A DNA stretch of 64,000 bases from REEB95 sp963762425 (GTDB taxonomy: Bacteria > Pseudomonadota > Alphaproteobacteria > ATCC43930 > CGMCC-115725), in the NCBI GenBank assembly GCA_963762425.1, contig CAVXKY010000024.1, positions 62,001 to 126,000 on the forward strand. The letters are read 5' to 3'. Shown here piece by piece: positions 26,112 through 39,000 of the stretch; the stretch's first letter is position 1, and each line of letters starts with the position of its first letter. Under the pieces are notes generated by a model. It searched no databases, was not told the origin of the DNA, and was given only the letters and a program-made list of their open reading frames with translations. A program made the translations under genes and the position numbers.

Positions 26112-29100
26112 ACGCCCCCGCGGCCAACCGCATTCTTGTAGATCGGCTGGCGCACCTGGGATGCGCTCGCGGTTCTGACCGGCCGGTCGGTCTGGTGGAA
26201 GGACAGGCAGTTCTCGTCCCAGGCGAGGCCGCAATGCGCGATGATGCGGCGCGCCTGGCCCTCGAGATCCTCGACCACATCCTCGTAGCGCACGTCGAGA
26301 ATGCGGCCCTTGGGCAGCACGCTCTTCCAATGTTCCATGAGCTTCTGATATCGGCGGTGATAACGGCCGAGTTCGGCCAGGTCGTAGGTGTGGTTCTGCT
26401 CGGCGGTGAAGAGTTTGGAGAAACACGAAACGCAGGTGTCGATCGGATCGCGCACGGTATGAATGATCCGCGCGTTGGGCAGCGCCAGGTGGATGAGCCC
26501 GGCGAAGTAGTAATTGGAGGGCATTTTGTCGGTGATGTGTTTTGCCGAAGGCGCGAGCTTGCGGATTTCGGCGAGGTAGCGGGCGCCGATCTGGCCAAGT
26601 GCGCGAGCCTCGAGGTTAGGCACGAATTCGGGATAGGGGATAGGCTGGCCATCCGGTCCGCGCACCTCGTTGACGACGTCGTTGAGAGTTTTCAACTCGC
26701 CCGCACCAAAGACATCAGGGTGGCTTGCCAGAATTTGTTCCACCAGTGTGGTGCCCGAACGCGGCATGCCGAGCACGAAGATCGGCACGCGTGAGGGGTC
26801 GCCGCCGCCCAGCTTTTCTTTTTCGCGAAGCAAATCCTGCGAAAACACCGCCTCGATCCGGTCGAACAAGCTCATCGCCGTTTTCTCGTCGTATTGGATC
26901 TTGGCGCGCTTCAAGGCGTTGCCGCTCAACAAACGTTCGAAACTGCGCTTGTGGTCCTTCAAATCGGCATAGGCCTTGGCCAAGGCGAAATCGAGGTGAA
27001 ACCGGTCGGTGTCGCTGAGCGGCCCGGGCCCGTCGCGAAGCGATTCCATCACCTTCAAATGCGGATTGTCGGGTGTGAACTTCACCGAATCCGCATAGTT
27101 GACATAGACGCCGGTGACCGAGGGATCGAGCGCCAGCGATTTGAGATAGGCCTCGCGCGCCTGATCGAGCTTGCCCAGCTCCTTCAGCACATTGCCCATG
27201 TTGTTGAGCGCGTCAGCGAGATCGGGCTTCAATTCCAGCGCACGGCGGAATTGCGCCTCGGCTGCGGCCAGGTCATTGCGCTCGAAGGCGACGCGGCCCA
27301 TCAAATTGACGACATCGTGGTTGTTAGGCTCGAGCGCCCTTGCCTGTTCGGCAGCCGAAGCTGCCTCGTCGGTCTGGTGCCGGTCGAGCAGCAGGGTTGC
27401 GAGATAAAGCAACGTCTTGGCGTTGCGGCTCTCGATCGCAAGCGAGCGACGGAGTACAGATTCCGCCTCCTCGAGCCGATCGAGATCCTTGAGGCAGAGA
27501 GCCAGGTTGTTGAGCGTCTCGGGCTCGTCCACTTTGAGCGCCAGCGCCTTGCGATAGGCCGTCTCGGCTTCTTCGGGCTTTTTGATGTCCCGGAGCGTGG
27601 TGCCGAGATTGTTCCAGGCATCGGCGAATTGGGGTGCCAATTCAATGGCGCGACGATAACGCGGCACCGCCTCGTCATAGCGTTTCAAGGCACGCAGCGC
27701 GTTCCCTAAATTGCTGTGCGCCTGGACGAAATTGGGTTTGAGCGCGATTGCCCGCTCATAACACGCGATGGCTTGGTCGAAATCGCCTTTCTCGTAATAG
27801 GCGATGCCGAGGTTGCTCAATGCGTCTGCATAATCAGACTGGAGCGCCAGCGCGCGCTTGCCTTCCGCGATTGCCTCGTCGGTGCGTTTGGCGAGGCGGT
27901 ACATCTCGCCGAGATTGGCGTGGAAGAGGGCGTTACCAGGGGCAAGATCGGTGGCGCGCTTCACATGCTCGATCGCATGCCCCAAATTGCCCGATTGGTG
28001 CGCGACAATGCCGAGCAGGTGATAGGCCTCGGCGTTGTTGGGCTCAGCGTCGAGCACACGGCGGGCGAGGGTTTCGGCCTCGGCCAGTTTGCCGGCCTGG
28101 CGGCGTTGCTCGGCCAGCGCCAACACCTGCGGCGGCGACAATGTGGGCGCCGGTGGCGGCGAGACGATGCGGTTTTCGAGCGTGGCGATGATCGCAGCGG
28201 CACTCGCTGCACGCGTCTCGCCGGCGGCGCGGAAGGGCGTCAGCGCCTTGGCGTCGCCCTTGACCGCCTTGGCAAGCTCGGATGCTACGCGCGCGGCTAT
28301 GTCGCGCCACGTTTGGCCTTCGACTTGGCGGAAGAGCCGTAGGGTCGGATACCACGGATTGTCCTCGTGGCCCAAAAGCCAGCGCCAATCGGACACCCAT
28401 GGCATGAATAGCCAGGCGGGCTTGGCAAGCGCACCCGCCAGATGGACCACCGCGGAATCGATGGTGATCACCAAATCGAGCGCTGCCATCGCCGCCGCGG
28501 TCGCGCCAAATCCCACCAGCTCGGCCGAAATATCGAGGATCTTCAGATCCCGATGCCGCTCGAGGTCGGCAGCTCGCGATCCGACTTGGAGGCTGACGAA
28601 GGAAACGCCCGGCACTTGGAAAACCGCCGCCAATTCGGAAAGCTCGATCGAGCGCCGCATGTCGTTGACGTGTTCGGGGTTGCCCGCCCAGGCAAGACCC
28701 ACCTTGAGCCCGGGCAAATCCTTGAAGCGCTCGCGCCAGCGCGCAGCTTCCGCTTCGTCGGCGCGCAGATAGGGGACGATGGCCGGGATGGTCTCAAGCC
28801 GCGTGCCGAAAATATGCGGCAGGCTCAGGAGGGCGCATTCGCAATCGGCAACGGCGACGGGCGCGCCGCGGTCGCCCAGCACCTCGATCCCGGGCAGGCT
28901 CTGGCGCAGTAGGCCAGCCAGGCCTTGCTGCACCCGGAAGGTCACGGCAGCACCACGTGCTGCCAACAGCGGCACGTAGCGCGCGAACTGGATGGTGTCG
29001 CCGAAGCCCTGCTCGGCATGAATGTAGATGCGCCGGCCCTTTAGGCTCTCGCCACGCCACGGCCGTTGCGGGTGATAAGGCAGGCGCACTTCGGTCGATT

Positions 29101-29845
29101 TGAGCCGCCACTCGTATTCCACCCAGCCCTCGGCCAGATCGCCGCGCATCAACAAAAGAATGCCGAGGCCGGAATGCGCGTTGGCATTGTTGGGATCGAG
29201 CGCGATGGCGCGGCGTAGGCAGGATATGGCCTCGTCGTAATGGCCGGAGTGATGGAGGCTGGTGCCGAGATTGCTCCAGCCATCGGCGAAATCGGGTTTG
29301 AATGAGACCGCGCGGCGATAACACGCCACCGCTTCTTCGAAACGCCGGAGTGCGTGAAGCGCGTTCCCCATGTTGCTGTGCGCAAGCGCGAAGTCGGGTT
29401 TCAAATCGACCGCACGTTTGTGGCTTGCGAGCGCCTTCTCGTAATCCTTCTGCTCGTAATAGGCGATGCCGACATTGCTCAGCGCTTCGGCATAATCAGG
29501 CTGGAGCGCGACTGCACGCTCGCCGTGCTGGATCGCAAGGTCGGGTCGCCCCGAAAGCCGGTACATCTCGCCGAGATTGGCCTGGAACAGCGCTGCCTTG
29601 GGCGCCAACTCAACCGCGCGTTTCACATATTCAATCGCCTGGGTCAGTTTTCCGCGCTGATGGGCGAGAATGCCGAGATAGTGGACCGCCTGCGGCTCGT
29701 TCGGGCGCGAGTCGAGCACCTGGCGGATCAGACCCTCGGCTTCGTCGAGCCGGCCCGAAGCGCGGTGCTCCTCGACCAGCCGATAGATCTGCTCCAGCGG
29801 CAAGAATTGCCGCGCAGAACCGGTGTTTTCGCCTGCCTGGGTCAT
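26000..29845 (-). CDS. TPR / heptosyltransferase-like / TPR / sulfotransferase fusion protein
   Basis: A 1281-residue multidomain protein. A first TPR array (residues about 20-240) leads to a GT9/heptosyltransferase-like domain (about 260-530: IYIHAEQGFGDTIQFARYVPLL, KVGLAWAGNPEH, DSAVVHLAGALAKPAWLFMP). A Pro-rich linker is followed by a longer TPR array (about 575-915), then a PAPS-dependent sulfotransferase domain (about 1015-1250) with the 5'-phosphosulfate loop VLGMPRSGTT and the 3'-phosphate segment RDPIDTCVSCF. No signal peptide is seen, so it acts in the cytoplasm. ATG 29845 is preferred; a TTG at 29890 is possible. The gene is divergent from the giant adhesin, suggesting a role in modifying it or a surface glycan. 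The last ~20 residues are low-complexity Ser/Thr. Confidence 0.88.
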   Translation of the reverse strand: MTQAGENTGSARQFLPLEQIYRLVEEHRASGRLDEAEGLIRQVLDSRPNEPQAVHYLGILAHQRGKLTQAIEYVKRAVELAPKAALFQANLGEMYRLSGRPDLAIQHGERAVALQPDYAEALSNVGIAYYEQKDYEKALASHKRAVDLKPDFALAHSNMGNALHALRRFEEAVACYRRAVSFKPDFADGWSNLGTSLHHSGHYDEAISCLRRAIALDPNNANAHSGLGILLLMRGDLAEGWVEYEWRLKSTEVRLPYHPQRPWRGESLKGRRIYIHAEQGFGDTIQFARYVPLLAARGAAVTFRVQQGLAGLLRQSLPGIEVLGDRGAPVAVADCECALLSLPHIFGTRLETIPAIVPYLRADEAEAARWRERFKDLPGLKVGLAWAGNPEHVNDMRRSIELSELAAVFQVPGVSFVSLQVGSRAADLERHRDLKILDISAELVGFGATAAAMAALDLVITIDSAVVHLAGALAKPAWLFMPWVSDWRWLLGHEDNPWYPTLRLFRQVEGQTWRDIAARVASELAKAVKGDAKALTPFRAAGETRAASAAAIIATLENRIVSPPPAPTLSPPQVLALAEQRRQAGKLAEAETLARRVLDAEPNNAEAYHLLGIVAHQSGNLGHAIEHVKRATDLAPGNALFHANLGEMYRLAKRTDEAIAEGKRALALQSDYADALSNLGIAYYEKGDFDQAIACYERAIALKPNFVQAHSNLGNALRALKRYDEAVPRYRRAIELAPQFADAWNNLGTTLRDIKKPEEAETAYRKALALKVDEPETLNNLALCLKDLDRLEEAESVLRRSLAIESRNAKTLLYLATLLLDRHQTDEAASAAEQARALEPNNHDVVNLMGRVAFERNDLAAAEAQFRRALELKPDLADALNNMGNVLKELGKLDQAREAYLKSLALDPSVTGVYVNYADSVKFTPDNPHLKVMESLRDGPGPLSDTDRFHLDFALAKAYADLKDHKRSFERLLSGNALKRAKIQYDEKTAMSLFDRIEAVFSQDLLREKEKLGGGDPSRVPIFVLGMPRSGTTLVEQILASHPDVFGAGELKTLNDVVNEVRGPDGQPIPYPEFVPNLEARALGQIGARYLAEIRKLAPSAKHITDKMPSNYYFAGLIHLALPNARIIHTVRDPIDTCVSCFSKLFTAEQNHTYDLAELGRYHRRYQKLMEHWKSVLPKGRILDVRYEDVVEDLEGQARRIIAHCGLAWDENCLSFHQTDRPVRTASASQVRQPIYKNAVGRGGVYKEFLGPLLAALGTGGNAAPWTSTRTPSTTSGISST

Positions 29846-29995
29846 TCTGGCATCACCTATAGCCCATAAGCGAAAACCGATCATCCCCAAGGGTTTGGGA
29901 GGGGTTCAACACGCGGTATTGGGCCTATCGGAGCTTCGCAAGGCTTGCTGCGGCGAATGGTTGAACGCCCCGCGATTAATCTCCTTGTCCTGCCA

Positions 29996-30032
29996 CCATA
30001 AGCTCCATAAGCTATTATGGCTTAAGGATAAT
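29996..30032 (+). promoter_or_regulatory. candidate operator/promoter of the adhesin gene
   Basis: Two tandem 9-bp direct repeats CCATAAGCT (29996-30004 and 30005-30013), the second forming half of a palindrome CCATAAGCTATTATGG (30005-30020). A GATAAT -10-like hexamer follows at 30027-30032. The palindrome would lie between the -35 and -10 elements, a position suited to a repressor. The rest of the 29846-30063 spacer shows no gene. Confidence 0.45.
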
Positions 30033-30075
30033 TGCCCTGCATGCGCAGAAGATTGCCTGCAGTGTGAGGGGGGTT

Positions 30076-33000
30076 TTGGTAAAAAAGAGTAGCAATAATC
30101 CGCGGCTCAGTCGCTGGCTCGCGACCAGTTCGGTTGCGGCGTTGCTGGCGGGCGCCGCGCCAGCGCCGGTGGCGTTGGCCGCCTGCTCTACCAGCATCGG
30201 TCCCGGTCCGGTTTCCGGCTGCACCAATTCCACAACCATTACCGGCATCGCCATCACCAACGCCACGGTGAGCGGCAACATCGTCAATTCGGGAAAGATC
30301 AGCACCAACGGCATCTCGGTCAAAACTAACAGCACGATTAACGGCACTACATTATCCGGCGCGATTCAGGACAGCGGCATCATCACCGGCGGCATCTACA
30401 TCGACAGCACCAGCAAGGTCAACAGCGGCCCCGGCATCCATTTCGCCTCTACCTCCGCGATCTCGATCGGCGGCCAGACCTTCACCGGCGGCATTTCCAA
30501 CGCCGGCACGATCTCCGCGTCGTCGGGCGCCTTCGACATTCATATCACCGTCCCTACCTTCCTGGGCGGGGTTTCCAACAGCGGCACGATCTCCGGGGGC
30601 ACTTGGAGCCTTTACGTCATCGCCGCGACTTTCTCGGGCGGCATCTCCAATAGCGGCACGATCACGGGCAAGCAAGACATTGTCCTCACCGGGATCCAGA
30701 CCTTCACCGACGGCATTTCCAATTCCGGCACGATCTCGTCGGGCACTTTCGGCATTTACGTCGGCAACGTCTCGGCCTTCTCGGGCGGCATCAACAACAG
30801 CGGCACGATCTCGTCGGGCAGTTACGGCATTTACCTCACCGCCGATTCGACCTTCTCGGGCGGCATTGTCAACAGCAGCACCGGCACGATCTCGGCCGCG
30901 ACCGGCATCAAGATCGCCGGCAGCACCATCACTGGCGGAATATTCGACAGCGGCGTTATCCTGGGTTCTACCCACGGCATCCTGATCGACAGCGCCAGCA
31001 AGATCACCGCCCCCAGCAACGCCATCTCGATCACCGGCCCGGTCTTCAACGGCGGCATCAGCAACGCCGGCACAATCACCTCCACGGCCCTCAGCGGCGA
31101 CGGCATTTACGTCTACAACGTCACGACCTTCACGGGCGGTATCACCAACAGTGGCGCGATCTCAGTGGGCCCCTTAGGCGAGGCCATTATCGTCCTACTA
31201 GTCTCGACCTTCTCGGGCGGTATCACAAATACCGGCACGATCTCGGGCCATAATAACCAGGAAGCAGGTATTGACCTCAGCTCTGTTACGACCTTCTCGG
31301 GCGGTATCACCAACAGTGGCGCGATCACGGGGTTCGGGGCCGGCATCGTTATCAATAACGGCAAGTCCTTCTCGGGCGGCATCACCAACGCCGGTCAGAT
31401 TTCGGCTTATAGCGGCCTTAACGTACAAATCCCGAACTTCCAGGATGGCATCACCAATAGCGGCACGATCTCTGCGGTCAGTACAGGCATTGGTGCGAGT
31501 GGCACCACTTTCTCGGGCGGCATCAGCAATACCGGTACGATTTCGGCCGGCGCAAACGCGAATGGCATTTACATCGAGGGCTTCTCAACCTTCTCGGGCG
31601 GCATCACCAATACGGGCGCGATCTTGGTGGGCTTGGACGGTATTGAAGTCTCCTCCGTCTCTTCCTTCGGCTCTTCCTCCTCGGGGGGCATTTCCAACGC
31701 CGGCACGATCGCGGGCGACATCGGCATTGTCGTCAATACCGTCTCGACCTTCGCGGGTGGCATCACCAACAGCGGAACAATCACGGCGGGCATTGATGGT
31801 GGAGGTTTCGATGGCATTGATGTCACCAACGTCAGGACCTTCTCGGGTGGCATCGTTAACGCCGCCAGTGGCACGATCACAGCGGCCACCGTCGGCATCT
31901 TGGTCAGCAACGTCTCGACCTTCTCGGGTAACATCTCCAACTCCGGCACAATCTCAGTCACGACCGGCATCAAGATTACCGGCAGCACCATCACCGGCGG
32001 CATCTTCGACAGTGGCGTCATCATTGGCTCGTCCCACGGCATCAAGATCGATAGCGCGAGCAAACTCACTGGTGTTTTCACCGCCATCTCGATCACCGGC
32101 TCGACCTTCACAGGCGGCATCTCCAACGCCGGCACTCTCTCGGCGGGCACCAACGGCATTGTCGTCGAGAGTGTCGGGAACTTCTCGGGCGGCATTTCCA
32201 ACGCCGGCACGATCTCTGCGCTGGGCGGTACTGGCATTAGCCTCCGCAGCGTTTCGACCTTCTCGGGCGGCATCGCCAACAGCAGCGCGATCAGCGCCAA
32301 GACTGGTATCGCCGTCGGCGGCGTTTCGACCTTCTCGAGTGGCATCTCCAACGCCGGCACGATCTCGGTGGGCCGCGTTGGCATTTACCTCAATAACGAC
32401 TCGATCTTCTCGGGCGGCATCGTCAACAGCGCCGGCGACACGATCTCGGCGGGCGACAAAGGCATTGTCGTCAATAGCGTCTCGAGTTTCGTGGGCAACA
32501 TCTCGAACGCGGAAGATCTGGGTACCACCGGCATCGTTATCTCCGGCAGCACCGTCGCGGGCGGCATCTTCGACAGCGGCGTCATCAAGGGCTCTAGCCA
32601 CGGCATCCTGATCGACAGCGCCAGCCAGATCAATTCCACCTTCAGCGCCGTCCACATCACCGGGCCGACCTTCACCGGTGGCATTTCCAACGCCGGCACG
32701 ATCTCGGCAGGCGGTACTGGCATTAAGGTCATATTTGGGACGATCTTCTCGGGCGGCATCACTAACAGTGGCTCAATTTCGTCGTCGGGCGCCCGCGGCA
32801 TCGTCGTTGCCGAAACTTCGACATTCTCGGGCAACATAACCAACAGCGGCACGATCACGTCGGTCGGCACGGGCATCACCGTCTTCAGCGTGGCCAAATT
32901 TGGCTCGAGCAGTGCCGGCGGCGGCATCACCAACAGCGGCACGATCACAGCTGGCGGCTTTGGCCCCATTACCGCCAACGGTGTCTCAACTTTCTCGGGC

Positions 33001-36000
33001 GGGATCACCAACAGCGGCATGCTCTTGGGAGGCACTTTCGATGTTAACGTCAGAAACATTTCGAACTTCTCGGGCGGGATCTCCAACAGTGGAACGATAG
33101 CGGCCGCCTATCCTATTTCCCTTCTTAATATCTCGAATTTCTCGGGCGGCATCTCCAATAGCGGCACGATTTCAGTCTCGGGTGGAGCAGGCATCACCAT
33201 CCGCTCAACCTCGACCTTCTCGGGCAACGTTTCGAACAGCGGCAGTATTACGGGGGGCGCCTGGGGGATTTATGTTACCGGCGATTCCGGTCCCGTCGGC
33301 TTTGCTGCGGGCAGCGCGATCGTCAACAGCGGCACCATCGGCGGTGGCACGGCGGCGATTGACGCCAGCCCCGCGCCTTCGGCAGTCACCATCGACCAGA
33401 CCGGCGGCACGATCTTGGGCGCGATCAAGCTCTCGGCCTATGCGGATCAACTTAATATCACCGGCGGCACGGTGCTGGGCAGCATCGTGGGTTCAGGCTC
33501 GAGTGACACTGTCACCTTCGCCGGGGCAACCTATGGCGGCAATGCCAGCTACGGCATCGCCGGCGTCAACACGCTTGATATCAGCTCAGGCTCGGTCGTG
33601 CTCGATGCCAGCGCCAACAGCGCCACCAACACCACCCTCACCGGCGGTACGCTCCAGGTGGGCGATTCGTCCCATACCGGCGCAAGCCTCGCCGGCGCAG
33701 TCCAGGTGTCGGGCGGCACGCTCTCGGGTCATGGCAGCATCATCGGCTCGGTCATCAATACCGGCGGCATCGTCGCCCCCGGCGGCTCAATCGGGGTGTT
33801 CACCGTCACCGGCAATTACACGCAAGGCTCGGGTGGTACGCTCTCCTCCGAAATTACGGTTGGCGGCGCGAGCGAGCTGTTGGTCACGGGGTCAGGAACC
33901 GACAGCATCGCCGGCACGCTCGCGCTCACCTTTGATAGCGGCAGTTATAGCGCCACGACCTACGACCTCGTCAGCGCGCCGAGTGGCACGATCGCGGGCA
34001 CCTTCGCCGGGGTTACCGGCACGGCGCCCTCCGGCTTCACTGACACGCTGGATTATCTCTCGAATGAGATCGAGCTGATCCTGACGGCGTCCGGCGGCGG
34101 CTGCACCACCGTTACAGGCGGCTTCGTCAATAGCGGCCACGTCTCCTGCGTTGTCGTCAGCCACACCAGCTTCGCCGGCAACATCTCGAATGCCGGCACC
34201 ATCTCTTCAGGCGGCATCTCGCTCTTCAGCGGCACGATTACGGGCTCGATCCTCGATAGCGGCACCATCGCCGGCGGCATCAGCCTCGACAGCACCAGCA
34301 AGCTGACATCCGTCTTCACCGCGATCTCGGTCACCGGTTCGATCTTCGCCGGCGGCATCACCAATGCCGGCACGGTCGCCGGCTATGTCAAGATCGACGG
34401 CGTCTCGACCTTTAGCGGTGGCATCACCAATAACGGCGGCACTTTCCAGGGCGGAATTTTCGTCGACGGCGTCACGACCTTCAGCGGCGGCATCACCAAC
34501 AGCGGCACGATTAGTGGGGTCAACTCCGTCGTTGTGATCTCCGGCGTGTCGACTTTCTTGGGCAGCATTGTCAACAGCGCCGGCGGCACGATTTCGGCAT
34601 ACGGCCCTGGCATTTACGTCAATACCGTCGCGACCTTCTCAGGCGACATCACCAATGCTGGCATGATCTCGACCGGCGGCCGCGGCAGGACAGGCCTCGT
34701 CGGCGTCTCCGGTATCGGCGTCACCGGCGTCACGATCTTCTCGGGCAACATCGTCAACAGCACCGGCGCCACGATCTCGTCCGGCACCGGCACAAGCACC
34801 GGCACCGGCATCAATGTCAACACCGTCTCAACCTTCACCGGCAATATTTCAAACGCCGGCACGATCTCGGCCGGCTACGGCATTCTCGTCGGCAACGGCA
34901 CCACCAGCGGCGCGGCCAATGTCGGAACCTTCACGGGCGGCATCACCAACAGCGGCACGATCTCGGCGGGCGCCACCGGCATTTTCGTCGAAAGCGTCTC
35001 AACCTTCGGCGGCGGCATCACCAACAGCGGCACGATCTCGGCGGTCGGCGCCGGCATCGCCGTGGGCTACACACTCGCGACCCCCATTGCGATTAATAGG
35101 CCGGTCTCGACCTTCACCGGCAATATCTCGAATAGCGGCACGATCGCGGCCGCGACCGGCATCCGCATCGTCGGCAGCACCATCACCGGCGGCATCTTCG
35201 ACAGCGGCGTCATCACGGCGTCGAGCCTCGGCATCTTTGTCGACGTCAACAGCCAGATCACCAACGCCGGAACCGGCATCTCGGTCACTGGCCCGACCTT
35301 CTCGGGCGGCATCTCCAACGCTGGCACGATCTCAGCGAGCGGTGTTGGCATCCAGGTCGGCTCGGTCACCACCCACAGCAGCATCGCCTACTATACCGTC
35401 TCGACCTTCGGCGGCGGCATCACCAATAGCGGCACGATCGCGGGCGCGAGCGGCATCCTCGTCAGCGGCGTCTCGACCTTCTCGGGCGGCATTACCAACA
35501 GCACCAGCGGGATGGTTACCGCGACTGCGGGTGGCGGCATCGTCGTCAACAACGTCGCGAGCTTCGGCAGCGGCATTACCAACGCCGGCTCGATCACGGC
35601 GAGCGGCGTTGGCATCCAGGTTGGCTCCGTCCCCACCACCGGCGTCTATACCGTCTCGACCTTCTCGGGCGGCATCGTCAACAGCGCTGGCGGCACTATC
35701 ACCTCGTCCAGCGGCAACGGCGTTTACGTCTACGGTGTCTCGACCTTCTTGGGCGGCATCACCAACGCCGGCACGATCGCGGGGAACGGCGGTTCTAATA
35801 GTAACGGCATTTACGTCCTCGACGTCGCCCAATTCGGTTCGAGCAGCGCCGGCGGTGGCATTACCAACGCCGGTACGGCCTCGGGGTACAACGGCATTGA
35901 TGTCTACGGCGTCTCGACCTTCTGGGGCAACATCACCAACAGCGGCACGATCTCGGGGAGCAATTACGGCATTGCTGTCTCAAACATCGCCCAATTCGGC

Positions 36001-39000
36001 GCCAACAGCGCCGGCGGCGGCATCACCAACAGCGGCACGATCTCGGGAGGCGTCTACGGCATTTACGCCAACGCCATAACCTTCCTGGGCGGCATCACCA
36101 ATTCCGGCACTATTAGTTCGGGCGGCAACGGCATTTACGTCTACGGCGTCTCGGCCTTCTCGGGAGGCATCGTCAACAGCTCAAGCGGCACGATCTCAGC
36201 GGCCAGCAACGGCGTTTATGTCAATAACGTCTCGAGTTTCTTGGGCGGCATCACCAACGCCGGAACAATCTCGGCCGGTGCCAACGGCATCCTCGTCACC
36301 GGCGTCTCGACCTTCTCGGGCGGCATCACCAACAGCACCAGCGGGATGATTACCGCGAATGCGGGTGGCGGCATCGTCGTTAACAATGTCGCGACATTCC
36401 TCAGCGGCATCTCCAACGCTGGCACGATCTCAGCGAGCGGTGTTGGCATCCAGGTCGGCTCCGTCCCCACCACCGGCGTCTATACCGTCTCGACCTTCGG
36501 CGGCGGTATCACCAATAGCGGCACGATCGCGGGCGCGAGCGGCATCCTCGTCAGCGGCGTCTCGACCTTCTCGGGCGGCATTACCAACAGCACCAGCGGG
36601 ATGGTTACCGCGACTGCGGGTGGCGGCATCGTCGTCAACAACGTCGCGAGCTTCGGCAGCGGCATTACCAACGCCGGCTCGATCACGGCGAGCGGCGTTG
36701 GCATCCAGGTTGGCTCCGTCCCCACCACCGGCGTCTATACCGTCTCGACCTTCTCGGGCGGCATCGTCAACAGCGCTGGCGGCACTATCACCTCGTCCAG
36801 CGGCAACGGCGTTTACGTCTACGGTGTCTCGACCTTCTTGGGCGGCATCACCAACGCCGGCACGATCGCGGGGAACGGCGGTTCTAATAGTAACGGCATT
36901 TACGTCCTCGACGTCGCCCAATTCGGTTCGAGCAGCGCCGGCGGTGGCATTACCAACGCCGGTACGGCCTCGGGGTACAACGGCATTGATGTCTACGGCG
37001 TCTCGACCTTCTGGGGCAACATCACCAACAGCGGCACGATCTCGGGGAGCAATTACGGCATTGCTGTCTCCAACATCGCCCAATTCGGCGCCAACAGCGC
37101 CGGCGGCGGCATCACCAACAGCGGCACGATCTCGGGAGGCGTCTACGGCATTTACGCCAACGCCATAACCTTCCTGGGCGGCATCACCAATTCCGGCACT
37201 ATTAGTTCGGGCGGCAACGGCATTTACGTCTACGGCGTCTCGGCCTTCTCGGGAGGCATCGTCAACAGCTCAAGCGGCACGATCTCAGCGGCCAGCAACG
37301 GCGTTTATGTCAATAACGTCTCGAGTTTCTCGGGCGGCATCACCAACGCCGGAACAATCTCGGCCGGTGCCAACGGCATTTACGTCAATAACGTCACGAG
37401 TTTCACGGGCAACATATCCAACGCCGGCACGATCTCGGCAAACGGTAAAGGCATTTTTGTCACCAGCGTCGCTCAATTCGGCTCGAGCAGCGTCGGCGGC
37501 GGCATCGTCAATAGCGCGAGCGGCACGGTCGCGGCGAATAGCGGCACCGCCATTTATGTCAAAAACGTCACGACCTTCCTGGGCGGCATCACCAACAGCG
37601 GTATGGTCTCGTCGGTAGGTTCCAACGGCATCTATGTCTCTGGTGGCTCGACCTTCTCAGGCGGCATCGTCAATAGCACGGGGGGCGCGATTTCGGTGCG
37701 CAACACCGGCATTGTCGTCTCGGGTGTTTCGAATTTCTTTGGCAACATCTTCAACGCCGGTACCATCACGACATCGAACGGCAACGGTATTAACGTCTCC
37801 GGCGTCGAACTGTTCGGCAACAGCAGTGCCGGCGGTGGCATCGTCAACAGCAGCACCGGCACGATCTCGGCGAACGGCAACGGCATTATTGTCGGAAACG
37901 TCACGACTTTCCTCGGCGGCATTACCAACGCCGGCTCGATCACGGCGGGTAGCGCCGGCATCCAGGTCGGCTCCGTCACTGGAAGCACCATCTCCTCCGT
38001 CGCCTTGACCGTCTCGACCTTCGGCGGCGGCATCACCAACAGCGGCACGATCTCGGCGCATACTGGCATCCTGGTCAGCGGCGTTTCGACTTTCTCGGGC
38101 GGGATTGTCAACAGCGCCGGCACGATCTCAGCAAGCGCCGCCGGCATCAAAGTCGGGGGCACCGGCACCTTCAGCAGCGTAACTTATTATAAGGTCTCGA
38201 CCTTCGGCGGCGGCATCACCAACAGCGGCACGATCTCGGCGCACACCGGCATCCTGGTCAGCGGCGTCTCGACCTTCTCGGGCGGCATCGTTAACAGCAG
38301 CACCGGAACGATCTTGGATCCTCCAGGCGGCAACGGCATCGTCGTCAACAACGTCGCGACATTCCTCAACGGCATTTCCAATGCCGGCACGATCTCGGTA
38401 AGTGGCGCTGGCATCAAGGTCGGCTCCTTCTCCGGCAGTGGCTCCGCTATCACCTATACCGTCTCGACCTTCGGCGGCGGCATCACCAACAGCGGCACGA
38501 TCTCGGCCCGGACTGGCATCCTCGTCAGCGGCGTCTCGAACTTCTCGGGCGGCATCGTCAACAGCGGTACCGGCACGATCTCGGATACTCCCGGCGGCGG
38601 CGGCATCGTCGTCAACAACGTCGCGACATTCCTCAATGGTGTCACCAATGCCGGCACGATCTCGGTGAGCAGCGCCGGCATCAGGGTCGGCAGCACCAGC
38701 TCTGGCATCTATACCGTCTCGACCTTCGGCGGCGGCATCACCAACAGTGGCAAGATATCGGCCCGGACCGGCATCCTCGTCTACGGCGTCTCGACCTTCT
38801 CGGGCGGCATCGTCAACGCTAGCGGTGCTACGATTTTGGCGCACAACACCGGCATTGCCGTCAGCAGCGTAGCCCTATTCGGCAGCAGCGGTGCCGGCGG
38901 GGGCATCGTTAACGCCGGCACGATTACGGTCTCAAACGCCACCGGCGTCGGCATTTCCGTTACTAATGTCTCGACCTTCTTGGGTGGCATAACCAATAGC

